From contig DASPXV010000245.1 of NCBI GenBank assembly GCA_035637115.1, positions 1 through 63,706 of the forward strand: a stretch of 63,706 bases of DNA, given 5' to 3'. The position numbers were made by a program, and so were the translations under genes. Positions 7,369 through 15,279 of the stretch are shown piece by piece (position 1 is the first letter of the stretch; the number at the start of each line of letters is the position of its first letter). The notes under the pieces were generated by a model, which saw only the letters and a program-made list of their open reading frames with translations, ran no database searches and was not told the origin of the DNA. Source of the stretch: JAICSD01 sp035637115 (GTDB lineage Bacteria > Acidobacteriota > Vicinamibacteria > Vicinamibacterales > 2-12-FULL-66-21).

Positions 7369-8505
7369 GTGGCCCTCAACCCGCACGTCCTCGCGGGCAC
7401 CACTGCGCTCGTCGTCGCGTTGCTCCTGCTGCTGGTCTACTTCTACCGGCGGCGGATCTTCATTGCGTGGTGGATGGCGGCGTGGCTGCTGCTCGGCGTC
7501 TCGATGCTCGCCGTCGCGCGGCCGTACTCGACCACGCAGCTGAATGGCCTGATCTACGGCATTTCCCAGTTCCTGGGCGTCCTCAGCTCGCTCGCGTTCG
7601 TCGTCGCCGCGGATGCCTACCGGCAGCGTCCCAAGCTTCGTCGCGGGTACGGACTCGTGCTGCTTGCAGTCGCGATCTATTTCGTATTCATGCCGGTAGC
7701 GCTCGGCAGCGAGAGCGTTCGCGCGCTGGGGCACATCGTGATCGCGGGCGGCATGCTGACTGCGGGAGCGGCGCACCTGCTGCTCCTGCGCCACGCCAGG
7801 ATGCTCGGCGCGACCATCGTCGGGATCGCGCTGCTCGGGCTCGCGGGATTCAATATCTGGCTGGCGGCCATCTCCAGCGGCCCCCATCCGGCCGCCGTCA
7901 CGCCGGCCCTTGTGGCGATGACGGTCTTGTTCCTCGTCGGTGCACTCGGCCAGCAGCTGCTCGCCTTCGAGGACATGACGTTCGAGCTGCAGCGGATCAA
8001 TCGGCGGCTCGAGACCGCCCAGGACGAGCTCCGCCAGCTGGTGATCACCGATCCGCTCACCGGCACGCGCAACCGCCGGTTCTTCCATGAAGTGATCGGA
8101 CGCGAGCTCCATCGCCATAAGCGGTACGAGGTCCCGCTGTCGATCGTGTTCATCGACGTCGATCGCTTCAAGGCGATCAACGACACGCTCGGGCACGAGA
8201 CAGGCGACCGCGTGCTGCGCGACGTCGCCGGATTCCTGCTGAAGAACATCCGTGAGGCGGACTACGTGTTCCGCTGGGGCGGCGACGAGTTCCTGGTGCT
8301 GATCTCGTGCGGCGAGGAGGAGGCGCGCCGCCGCGCGCTCACGCTGCAGCAGGCCTTTGCCGGATCACCGCACGTCAAGGATCTTCCCCCGGGTGTGGCC
8401 CTGAGTATCGGCTGCGTGGAAGTGCCGGCGGATACCGAAGACATCATGGCGCTCGTGCAGCAGGCCGACGAGAAGATGTACGTCGACAAGAAGCGGAGAC
8501 GCTGA
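7369..8505 (+). CDS. Membrane diguanylate cyclase (GGDEF)
   Basis: 378 residues. Residues 1-195 form about seven membrane helices of a 7TM-type sensor. A short coiled linker (FELQRINRRLETAQDELRQL) follows, then a GGDEF domain (about 225-378). The catalytic motif GGDEF is intact at about 304-308. The inhibitory I-site RxxD is present as READ five residues upstream, so product feedback is expected. DPLTGTRNRRFF is the normal domain start. It makes cyclic di-GMP from two GTP; the input signal is unknown. The stop codon lies inside the first arm of a large inverted repeat. Confidence 0.93.
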   Translation: MALNPHVLAGTTALVVALLLLLVYFYRRRIFIAWWMAAWLLLGVSMLAVARPYSTTQLNGLIYGISQFLGVLSSLAFVVAADAYRQRPKLRRGYGLVLLAVAIYFVFMPVALGSESVRALGHIVIAGGMLTAGAAHLLLLRHARMLGATIVGIALLGLAGFNIWLAAISSGPHPAAVTPALVAMTVLFLVGALGQQLLAFEDMTFELQRINRRLETAQDELRQLVITDPLTGTRNRRFFHEVIGRELHRHKRYEVPLSIVFIDVDRFKAINDTLGHETGDRVLRDVAGFLLKNIREADYVFRWGGDEFLVLISCGEEEARRRALTLQQAFAGSPHVKDLPPGVALSIGCVEVPADTEDIMALVQQADEKMYVDKKRRR

Positions 8506-8596
8506 CTTCCGCCTAAAGGCGGAAGCTGCAATCGCTATCCCCCGCCCGTCGCTATCCCCCCACCCGTGCAGCTTCCGCCTTTAGGCGGAAGTCAGC
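8501..8596. repeat. Perfect 30-bp inverted repeat built of two REP palindromes
   Basis: 8501-8530 and 8567-8596 are exact reverse complements. Each arm itself contains the palindrome CTTCCGCCT-N2-AGGCGGAAG. The 36-nt centre holds the direct repeat CGCTATCCCCC twice. The element sits between convergent genes and could stop transcription from both sides. The GGDEF gene's TGA is part of the left arm. Confidence 0.85.
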
Positions 8597-8610
8597 GTCG
8601 GCGAGTCGCC

Positions 8611-11004
8611 TCAGTAGTACAAGAGGTACTTCGCGCGCAGCAGACGCCAGCGCGCTTCGGCGGCGCTCCACGATGCGGCGATCGCGGCGGGATCGTCCCC
8701 CGTCTTCAGCCGCGCGACGGAGTCCTTCGATCCCATCAGCCGCGCGAGCTGGTCGATCTGGTAATGCGTCGGATACAGCCGCTGGAGAGCGGATGCGATC
8801 TCCAGGCCCACGCGCACAGGCCGCATCGCCGTGCGGTCCGTCACGATGATGAAGACGCCCTGGCACTCCTCGTTCGCGTATTTGCTCGACGTCGGCGTGA
8901 AGCGCACGGGGTAGAAACGGACGCCCGGCAGCGAACGCGCGTTCAGCGCATCCGCGAGCTGCACGCCGTCGATCCAGGGCGCTCCCATCTGCTCGAACGG
9001 CGTGTCGGTGCCGCGCCCAACGGACACGTTCGTGTATTCGATCACGCCGATGCCCGTGTAGAGCGCCGCCTCGTTCATGTTGCGCATGTTCGGCGACGGG
9101 CTGATCCACGGCAGCGCCGTGTCGTCGAACCACTGGTCGCGTTTCCAGTTCTTCATCGCGACAACCGTGAGATCGGCGCCGATCTTGTTCTCCGCGTTGA
9201 ACAGTTTTGCGAGCTCGCCGAGCGTCATCCCGTGACGCGTCGGCATGGTCGCGAAGTATCCGACAAAGCTGGTCTCGTCACGATCCAGCGCCGGCCCTTC
9301 GATCTGCCAGCCGTTTACCGGGTTGGGACGATCGAGCACGAACACCGGCAGCTTCGCCTTCGCTGCCTCCTCCATCACGAACGCCATCGTCGTCGTATAG
9401 GTGTAGAAGCGGCTGCCGACGTCCTGCAGATCGACGACGATCGCGTCCAGTCCCTGCAGCATCGCCGCGGTCGGACGGCGTGTCTCGCCGTAAAGCGAGT
9501 GGATCGGCAGCTTCGTCTTCTCATCCACTTCAGCCGGGACGGTCGTGTCGAGAATGCCGCGGATGCCGTGTTCCGGGCTGAACAGCGCGACCAGCTTCAC
9601 GTCCTTGGCATTGAAGAACAGATCGATCGCGGTCGCACCGTCACGCGCGCGTCCCGTGTGGTTGGTGACAAGGCCAACACGCTTGCCGCGCAACGGCGCG
9701 AAACCCTGGGCGCGAAGAACGTCGAGGCCGCTTTGTACCGGTAACGCTTTCGCGCGCGCAGGGGCAGGCGCCGGCGCGCCGAAGTCGCGGCCGGTCATCG
9801 CGCGGGCGCGCCCAGCTTCCGACGGCGCATCGGTGATTGCTGCCGCCGCTATCGTCGCAACGCGCGCGCGCAGCGGTGTGACGTCACCTTTTCCGTCGGG
9901 GTGGACGCGGTTCGACATGAACACGACGAACTCGCGCGTGAGCGGATCGATCCAGATCGACGTCCCCGTGAATCCCGTATGGCCAAACGAGCCGATCGGC
10001 AGCAGCTCCCCGCGGTTGGCGGAGTACGTCGAATCAATGTCCCATCCGAGTCCTCGCACGTTCGGATCGCCGGGCGCACTCGCGGGCGTCGTCATCTTCG
10101 CAACCGTCAGCGGCGCGAGGACCCGCTTGCCGTTGTAAGTACCGCCATTCAGCAGCATGCGGCAGAAGATCGCGAGATCACCTGCAGTACTGAAGAGGCC
10201 GGCGTGACCCGCAACGCCTCCCATCCGCCTCGATGTTGGATCGTGCACAACGCCGCGTAGCATCTGCAGCTCGGGCCCCTCGCATGGATAACCGTACGGC
10301 GTGCACTTCTCAGTTGGCGCGATCCGCGCGCGCAACGATGCGGCCGGAAGAAATCCCGTGTCCTTCATGCCGAGCGGTTCGAAAACGTTCTTCTTCGCAA
10401 ACTCGTCGAGCGGAACTCCGCTCACGCGCTTGACGATGTGACCGAGCAGGAAATAGTTGATGTCGCTGTAGACGAAACGCTCGCCTGGAGCCGCGGTCGG
10501 GATTTCCTCTATTGCGAGCTCGATCGCCTTGTCGTATCCGACCCACGGCTCCGCCATATCGAGGTCCGGGCGCAAGCCGGACGTGTGCGTCATCAAGTGC
10601 CGCACGGTGATGTTCGTCTTGTTGTAACGCTCGAATCCGGGGATGTAATCGGCGACACGATCGTTCAGACGGACGCGTCCCTCCTCGACCAGCTTCATCA
10701 CGCTCGTCGTCGTCGCCACGACCTTGGTCAGCGACGCGACGTCGAAGATCGTGTCGATCGTCATTGACTCCGGCGCAGGATCGACGGCGCGGCGGCCGAT
10801 CGCCTTTTCGTACACGACGCGATCCCCCCGGCCGACGAGGACGACGGCGCCGGGAAGTTTCTTATCGGCGATGGCCTGCTCCACGAGCGGCGGGATGGTG
10901 TCGAGCCGCGCGACGTCGATTCCCTCCTGGCTCAATGGCGCAGCGCCAAAACAAACAGCGACCAGTCCGATGGTCAGGGCGCGCCGGAACAAAGCTGCGG
11001 TCAC
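8611..11004 (-). CDS. Beta-lactamase-like serine hydrolase fused to NamZ-type DUF1343 domain
   Basis: 797 residues from GTG 11004. A signal peptide (about 1-25) is followed by a class-C beta-lactamase/penicillin-binding fold (about 30-410) with S-x-x-K (ASLTKVVA), a Tyr motif (VYSDINYFLLG) and a third box GHTGFTGT. A linker (APAPAPARAKAL) leads to a DUF1343 domain (about 450-797) with GLVTNHTGRARDG, LFSPEHGIRG, VVDLQDVGSRFYTY and DRPNPVNG. DUF1343 includes NamZ, an exo-N-acetylmuramidase that releases terminal MurNAc from peptidoglycan glycans. In Bacillus the separate neighbour AmiE has the beta-lactamase fold and cleaves MurNAc-peptides. The fusion suggests one exported protein doing both steps of wall-fragment breakdown. 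The GTG start has TATAAT exactly 6 nt upstream. Confidence 0.88.
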   Translation of the reverse strand: MTAALFRRALTIGLVAVCFGAAPLSQEGIDVARLDTIPPLVEQAIADKKLPGAVVLVGRGDRVVYEKAIGRRAVDPAPESMTIDTIFDVASLTKVVATTTSVMKLVEEGRVRLNDRVADYIPGFERYNKTNITVRHLMTHTSGLRPDLDMAEPWVGYDKAIELAIEEIPTAAPGERFVYSDINYFLLGHIVKRVSGVPLDEFAKKNVFEPLGMKDTGFLPAASLRARIAPTEKCTPYGYPCEGPELQMLRGVVHDPTSRRMGGVAGHAGLFSTAGDLAIFCRMLLNGGTYNGKRVLAPLTVAKMTTPASAPGDPNVRGLGWDIDSTYSANRGELLPIGSFGHTGFTGTSIWIDPLTREFVVFMSNRVHPDGKGDVTPLRARVATIAAAAITDAPSEAGRARAMTGRDFGAPAPAPARAKALPVQSGLDVLRAQGFAPLRGKRVGLVTNHTGRARDGATAIDLFFNAKDVKLVALFSPEHGIRGILDTTVPAEVDEKTKLPIHSLYGETRRPTAAMLQGLDAIVVDLQDVGSRFYTYTTTMAFVMEEAAKAKLPVFVLDRPNPVNGWQIEGPALDRDETSFVGYFATMPTRHGMTLGELAKLFNAENKIGADLTVVAMKNWKRDQWFDDTALPWISPSPNMRNMNEAALYTGIGVIEYTNVSVGRGTDTPFEQMGAPWIDGVQLADALNARSLPGVRFYPVRFTPTSSKYANEECQGVFIIVTDRTAMRPVRVGLEIASALQRLYPTHYQIDQLARLMGSKDSVARLKTGDDPAAIAASWSAAEARWRLLRAKYLLYY

Positions 11005-11010
11005 GCGTGG

Positions 11011-11018
11011 ATTATACT
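11011..11018. promoter_or_regulatory. Overlapping divergent -10 boxes
   Basis: On plus, TATACT (11013-11018) ends 6 nt before ATG 11025. On minus, TATAAT (11016-11011) ends 6 nt before GTG 11004. The two boxes share four base pairs, so the promoters of the NamZ-fusion and sulfatase genes cannot both be occupied at once. Confidence 0.6.
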
Positions 11019-11024
11019 TTTTGC

Positions 11025-13127
11025 ATGTCCCGGTCCTTCGCGGCGGCGGGTATCGCCGCGACGGCGGTCGCCCTCGGTGCGATCGCCTGGATCGTGGCGG
11101 GACGAGGCGACAGCGTCGCACGGTTCGATCGCCGCGCCGACCAGAACGTCCTCCTCGTCACGATCGACACGCTCCGTGCGGACGCGCTCTCGAGTTATGG
11201 CGGCGCCGCGCGGACGCCGAACCTCGACGCGCTCGCGGCAGCGGGCACGCGATTCGATTTCGCGCATGCCCACGCTGTCCTGACGCGCCCTTCGCACGCG
11301 AGCATCCTCACCGGGACCTATCCATACGAGCATGGCGTTCGCGATCACAGCGGCTATCGCCTCAAGCCCGGGCTCGCGACGATCGCCACGATGTTGAAGG
11401 CGCAGGGTTTTGCGACGGGCGCGTTCGTCGGCGGCGTCCCGCTCGAGCGGCGCTTCGGACTGGATGGCGGCTTCGACGTCTACGACGACCGGTTCGGCCG
11501 GACCGGGAACAACTCCGACTTCACGCTTGCCGAACGGCCGGCCGGAGAAGTCGTCGATGCCGCGCTGAAATGGATCCACACGCAGAACGGACGCTGGTTC
11601 GCGTGGGTGCACGTGTTCGATCCGCACGCGCCGTACGCGCCACCCCCGCCATTCGACACCGAGTACGCCGGACGGCTGTACCACGGTGAGGTTGCGTACG
11701 TGGACAAGGCGCTTGGACCGTTATTCGACGCGGCGAGATCGAGCACGAGACCGACTGTCGTGGTCGTCACGGGAGATCACGGTGAAGGCCTCGGCGATCA
11801 TGGGGAGCTGACGCACGGCCTGCTCGCATACGAAACGACCCTGCGAGTCCCGCTGATCCTCACGCAGCTCGGCGTCAGGCAGCACGCGGGAACGGTTTCG
11901 CACTTTCCTGCCCGCCACGTCGATCTCCTTCCGACGCTGCTCGACGCGGTTGGCGCTTCAGTCCCGAGTGCCCTTCACGGACGCTCGCTGCTTCCGGGCG
12001 CGACGCTGCCGGCGGACCAAGACGTCTCCTCGTACTTCGAGGCGATGTCGGCGATGCTCAATCGCGGCTGGGCGCCACTCCAGGGAACGCTCGCGGGACA
12101 CGAAAAGTACATCGACCTTCCGAAGCCGGAGCTGTACGACTTATCGACCGATCCAAACGAAGCGGCGAACCTTGCGGACCGGCGCGCAGACCGGCGGCGA
12201 GTCCTCGAAACGCGGCTGCGGGATTTCCACGCGGCGCCGCCGGGCGAGCGCTTCGCGGAATCGCCCGACGTTGCCGCGAAGCTGCAGTCGCTTGGCTACA
12301 CGTCCGGCAACGCACCTCGCAAGGCTGCTTACACTGAGGACGACGACCCGAAGAATCTCATGGAGCTGGACCAGTGGATCCAGCAGGGCATCGAGGCGTG
12401 GCAGAACGGACGCAAGCCGGAGGCGCTGCAGATCTACGAGCGCATTATCCAGCGGCGTCCATCGATGGCCATCGGCTATCGGAATCTGGCATTTCTCCAG
12501 TGGCAGTCGGGTGACGCTGCCGGTGCAATCGGCACGCTCGAGCGCGCGTTTCGCGCGAACGCGATCGAGCCCGGCATGACGACACAGTTGGGGTCGTACC
12601 TGGCGGAAGCGGGGCGCCCCTCGGATGCGATTGCATTGCTGGAACCACTGTCGCGGCAAACGCCCGCGGATCGTGACGCGCTGAATGCGCTCGGCATTGC
12701 GTACGCGCGTGCGGGGCGCGACGACCGATCGGAAGCGATCTTCCGCCGCGCGCTGGCCGAATATCCCGGCAACGTGCAGGCGCTCGAAAACATCGGGACG
12801 CTGGAGCTGCAGCGTGGGAATCTTGCTGCAGCGCGTGCGTCGCTGGAGGAGGCGGTCGCGGCAGATCCGAAATCGGCGCGCGCGCACAACGGTCTCGGCG
12901 TCGTCGCGATGCGTAGCGGACGGCGCGACGAGGCGTTCGCACACTGGAAGCGCGCCGTCGAGCTCGCACCCAACGATTTCGACGCGCTGTTCAACCTCGG
13001 CATGGAGCTCGATTCAGCTGGCCGCCGCGACGAGGCCCGCCCCTTTCTCGAACGCTTCGCTCGCGAAGCGCCGCCAGTGCAATACGCAGCGGACATCCAT
13101 CGCGTTAGAAGGCTGCTGGGGCAATGA
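11025..13127 (+). CDS. Sulfatase-fold (alkaline phosphatase superfamily) protein with TPR repeats
   Basis: 700 residues. A signal anchor (about 4-25) is followed by a sulfatase-like domain (about 40-430) with metal-binding segments TIDTLRAD and TGDHGEGLGDHG. TPR repeats follow (about 450-690). The usual nucleophile motif C/S-x-P-x-R is replaced by T87-R-P-S-H within LTRPSHASILTG. The protein therefore cannot form formylglycine there; a Thr nucleophile as in phosphoglycerol or phosphoethanolamine transferases is possible. It faces the periplasm. The start is fixed by TATACT 6 nt upstream. It overlaps the next, similar gene by 4 bases (ATGA), so the pair is co-translated. Substrate unknown. Confidence 0.88.
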   Translation: MSRSFAAAGIAATAVALGAIAWIVAGRGDSVARFDRRADQNVLLVTIDTLRADALSSYGGAARTPNLDALAAAGTRFDFAHAHAVLTRPSHASILTGTYPYEHGVRDHSGYRLKPGLATIATMLKAQGFATGAFVGGVPLERRFGLDGGFDVYDDRFGRTGNNSDFTLAERPAGEVVDAALKWIHTQNGRWFAWVHVFDPHAPYAPPPPFDTEYAGRLYHGEVAYVDKALGPLFDAARSSTRPTVVVVTGDHGEGLGDHGELTHGLLAYETTLRVPLILTQLGVRQHAGTVSHFPARHVDLLPTLLDAVGASVPSALHGRSLLPGATLPADQDVSSYFEAMSAMLNRGWAPLQGTLAGHEKYIDLPKPELYDLSTDPNEAANLADRRADRRRVLETRLRDFHAAPPGERFAESPDVAAKLQSLGYTSGNAPRKAAYTEDDDPKNLMELDQWIQQGIEAWQNGRKPEALQIYERIIQRRPSMAIGYRNLAFLQWQSGDAAGAIGTLERAFRANAIEPGMTTQLGSYLAEAGRPSDAIALLEPLSRQTPADRDALNALGIAYARAGRDDRSEAIFRRALAEYPGNVQALENIGTLELQRGNLAAARASLEEAVAADPKSARAHNGLGVVAMRSGRRDEAFAHWKRAVELAPNDFDALFNLGMELDSAGRRDEARPFLERFAREAPPVQYAADIHRVRRLLGQ

Positions 13128-15277
13128 AAAACAGCGCACGAAAACCACAAAGGATCTTCGTGATCTTTGTGCTCTTTGTGGTGTTGGTGGCTGGTGCGTG
13201 GACCGTGCGCCGTTTGATCGTGCATTCAGGATCTGCAGCGAACGGCCCGATCATCCTGATCTCGATCGACACGCTGCGCGCCGATCATCTGCCGATGTAC
13301 GGCTACACGAAAGTGCGCACGCCGAATATCGATGCGTTCGCCGCGCAGAGCATCGTCTTCGAACGCGCCTACTCGCACGCGCCGCAGACACTCCCGGCGC
13401 ACGCGAGCATCCTGTCCGGGGCGCTGCCCTTCGAACACGGCGTTCGCGACAACATCGGCTTCACGCTGAAGCCGAATCAGTGGTTTCTCCAGCGCGCGCT
13501 GCACGAGCGCGGGTGGCCGACGGGAGGATTCGTGTCTGCGTACGTGCTGCGCGCCGCGACGGGCATGAACCAGGGCTTCGATACCTATGACAGCGAGCTT
13601 CCCGCTTCGTCGGGCGAGCTCTCGATCGGACAGGTGCAGCGTCCGGGCGAGCAGACGCTGACTGCAGCCGAGAAGTGGCTGTCCCAGCGCGATCCCCAAA
13701 AGCCGTTCTTCCTGTTCTTCCACATCTACGAGCCGCACAAGCCGTACGCACCGCCCGATCGCTTCAAGTCGTACGACCCCTACGATGGAGAGATCGCGTA
13801 CGCAGACGAGATCGTCGGGCGACTGCTGGATCGGCTTCGCGCGATGGACGTGTTCGACCGCGCTACGATCGTCCTCCTCTCGGATCATGGCGAAGGTCTG
13901 GGGGACCACGGAGAGCAGGAACACGGATTGTTCCTCTACCAGGAAACCACGCGCGTGCCGCTCGCGATCAAGCTTGCCGGTACGCACACCGGACGCCGCG
14001 TCGCGGCGCCCGTGCAGCACATCGATCTCGCGACGACGCTGATGGATCTGGTTACGTCGGCGAAGCCGGCCGAACTCAGAGGTCGCTCACTGAAGCCGCT
14101 TCTCGAAGGCACGGGGACCGTGGCCGACCAGGGCATCTACGCCGAAGCGCTGTATTCGCGCTATCACTTCGGCTGGAGCGAGCTTTATTCGCTGACGGAC
14201 CCGCGCTACCGGTTGATCCGCGCACCGCGGGACGAACTATTCGATCTCGAGCGCGATCCGAAAGAGACATCGTCCGTCGCCGCGGAGCGTCCGCAGGTAC
14301 GGCAGGCCATGCGCGGCGCGCTCGAGGGACTGATCAGGAACGCCTCGATCGACGCGCCGACCGCCGTCAGCGACGAGGACAAGCAGAAGCTCGCAGCGCT
14401 CGGCTACGTCGGCGGCGGCAGCAGTGCGTCGCTCTCGCTGCCGGGGGACTCGCTTCCGGATCCGAAGGACAAGGTGAAAATCCTCGAGCGCTATCGACAT
14501 GCAGCCGATCTGGCCGGCGAGTTGAAGTTCGACGACGCGATCGTGATCTACCAGGAGGTACTGCGCGAAGATCCCGAGATGACCGACGTGTGGCTGCAGC
14601 TCGCGGAAGTGCAGATCCGCCGCGGCGACATGCCGCACGCGATCGCGGCGTACAAGGAAGTCATCAGGCGGAAGCCGAAGGATCCGGGAAGCCTGATCGG
14701 CGCCGCGGGCGCGCTGCTGCGCATCGGCAAGCTGGACGAGGCGCGCCAGCACGCGGAACTGGCGATCAGCGTCGCGCCCGCGGGCGCGCACGAAGTGCTC
14801 GCGAAGATTGCGCTGGCGAAACACGACCGCGAGCTCGCGCGAAAGGAGGCGTCGCTCGCGCAGCAGGCCGACAGCACGCTCCCGATGCCGTTCTACGTCG
14901 AAGGACTGCTGCTCTACAACGAGGGCAAGTACGCCGAGGCGCTCGGGCCGTTGATGCGCGCGCGGGAGGCGCTGCGCGGGCGCACGGTCCAGATGAACGA
15001 TCTGAATTACTACATCGGCGATTCTCTTGCGCGCCTGGAACGCTATCCGGAAGCTGAGCCTTACCTGCTCGACGAAGTGCGGCTGTTTCCTCACAACACT
15101 CGCGCGCGCGCCGGACTGGCAATGCTGTACCGCGCAATGGGACGCGACACCGAATCCGAACGCGTGGTTGACGAGCTCCTCCGCGTCTCCCCGACGCCGG
15201 AGGCGCGCGTCGTGGCGGCGCAGCTGTGGACGATGTTCGGCGAGCCCGAGAAGGCGCGGCGGGTTAAGATCCGATAA
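13124..15277 (+). CDS. Second sulfatase-fold protein with TPR repeats
   Basis: 717 residues, a paralogue of the upstream gene. A membrane anchor (about 11-30) precedes a sulfatase-like domain (about 42-420) with SIDTLRADHLPMYGY and SDHGEGLGDHGEQEHG. Five or more TPR units follow (about 455-710). The nucleophile position is T89 in QTLPAHASILSG, so again there is no Cys/Ser for formylglycine. The N-terminal anchor RIFVIFVLFVVLV is encoded by a copy of a palindromic CACAAAG-type repeat (13141-13187). The start ATG overlaps the previous stop by 4 bases, and the next gene starts 2 bp after its stop. Confidence 0.88.
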   Translation: MKNSARKPQRIFVIFVLFVVLVAGAWTVRRLIVHSGSAANGPIILISIDTLRADHLPMYGYTKVRTPNIDAFAAQSIVFERAYSHAPQTLPAHASILSGALPFEHGVRDNIGFTLKPNQWFLQRALHERGWPTGGFVSAYVLRAATGMNQGFDTYDSELPASSGELSIGQVQRPGEQTLTAAEKWLSQRDPQKPFFLFFHIYEPHKPYAPPDRFKSYDPYDGEIAYADEIVGRLLDRLRAMDVFDRATIVLLSDHGEGLGDHGEQEHGLFLYQETTRVPLAIKLAGTHTGRRVAAPVQHIDLATTLMDLVTSAKPAELRGRSLKPLLEGTGTVADQGIYAEALYSRYHFGWSELYSLTDPRYRLIRAPRDELFDLERDPKETSSVAAERPQVRQAMRGALEGLIRNASIDAPTAVSDEDKQKLAALGYVGGGSSASLSLPGDSLPDPKDKVKILERYRHAADLAGELKFDDAIVIYQEVLREDPEMTDVWLQLAEVQIRRGDMPHAIAAYKEVIRRKPKDPGSLIGAAGALLRIGKLDEARQHAELAISVAPAGAHEVLAKIALAKHDRELARKEASLAQQADSTLPMPFYVEGLLLYNEGKYAEALGPLMRAREALRGRTVQMNDLNYYIGDSLARLERYPEAEPYLLDEVRLFPHNTRARAGLAMLYRAMGRDTESERVVDELLRVSPTPEARVVAAQLWTMFGEPEKARRVKIR
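13141..13187. repeat. CACAAAG-type palindromic repeat inside a coding sequence
   Basis: The left arm ACCACAAAGGATC pairs imperfectly with the right arm GATCTTTGTGCTCTTTGTGGT. The same style occurs at 38526-38636 and 46863-46967. Here it is translated into the membrane anchor of the second sulfatase-like protein. Confidence 0.6.
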
Positions 15278-15279
15278 AA

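Noticed and set aside
10764..11024. N-terminal extension of the first sulfatase-like protein
   Set aside because: Overlaps the divergent NamZ-fusion gene; the signal anchor begins at 11025 with a -10 box 6 nt upstream.
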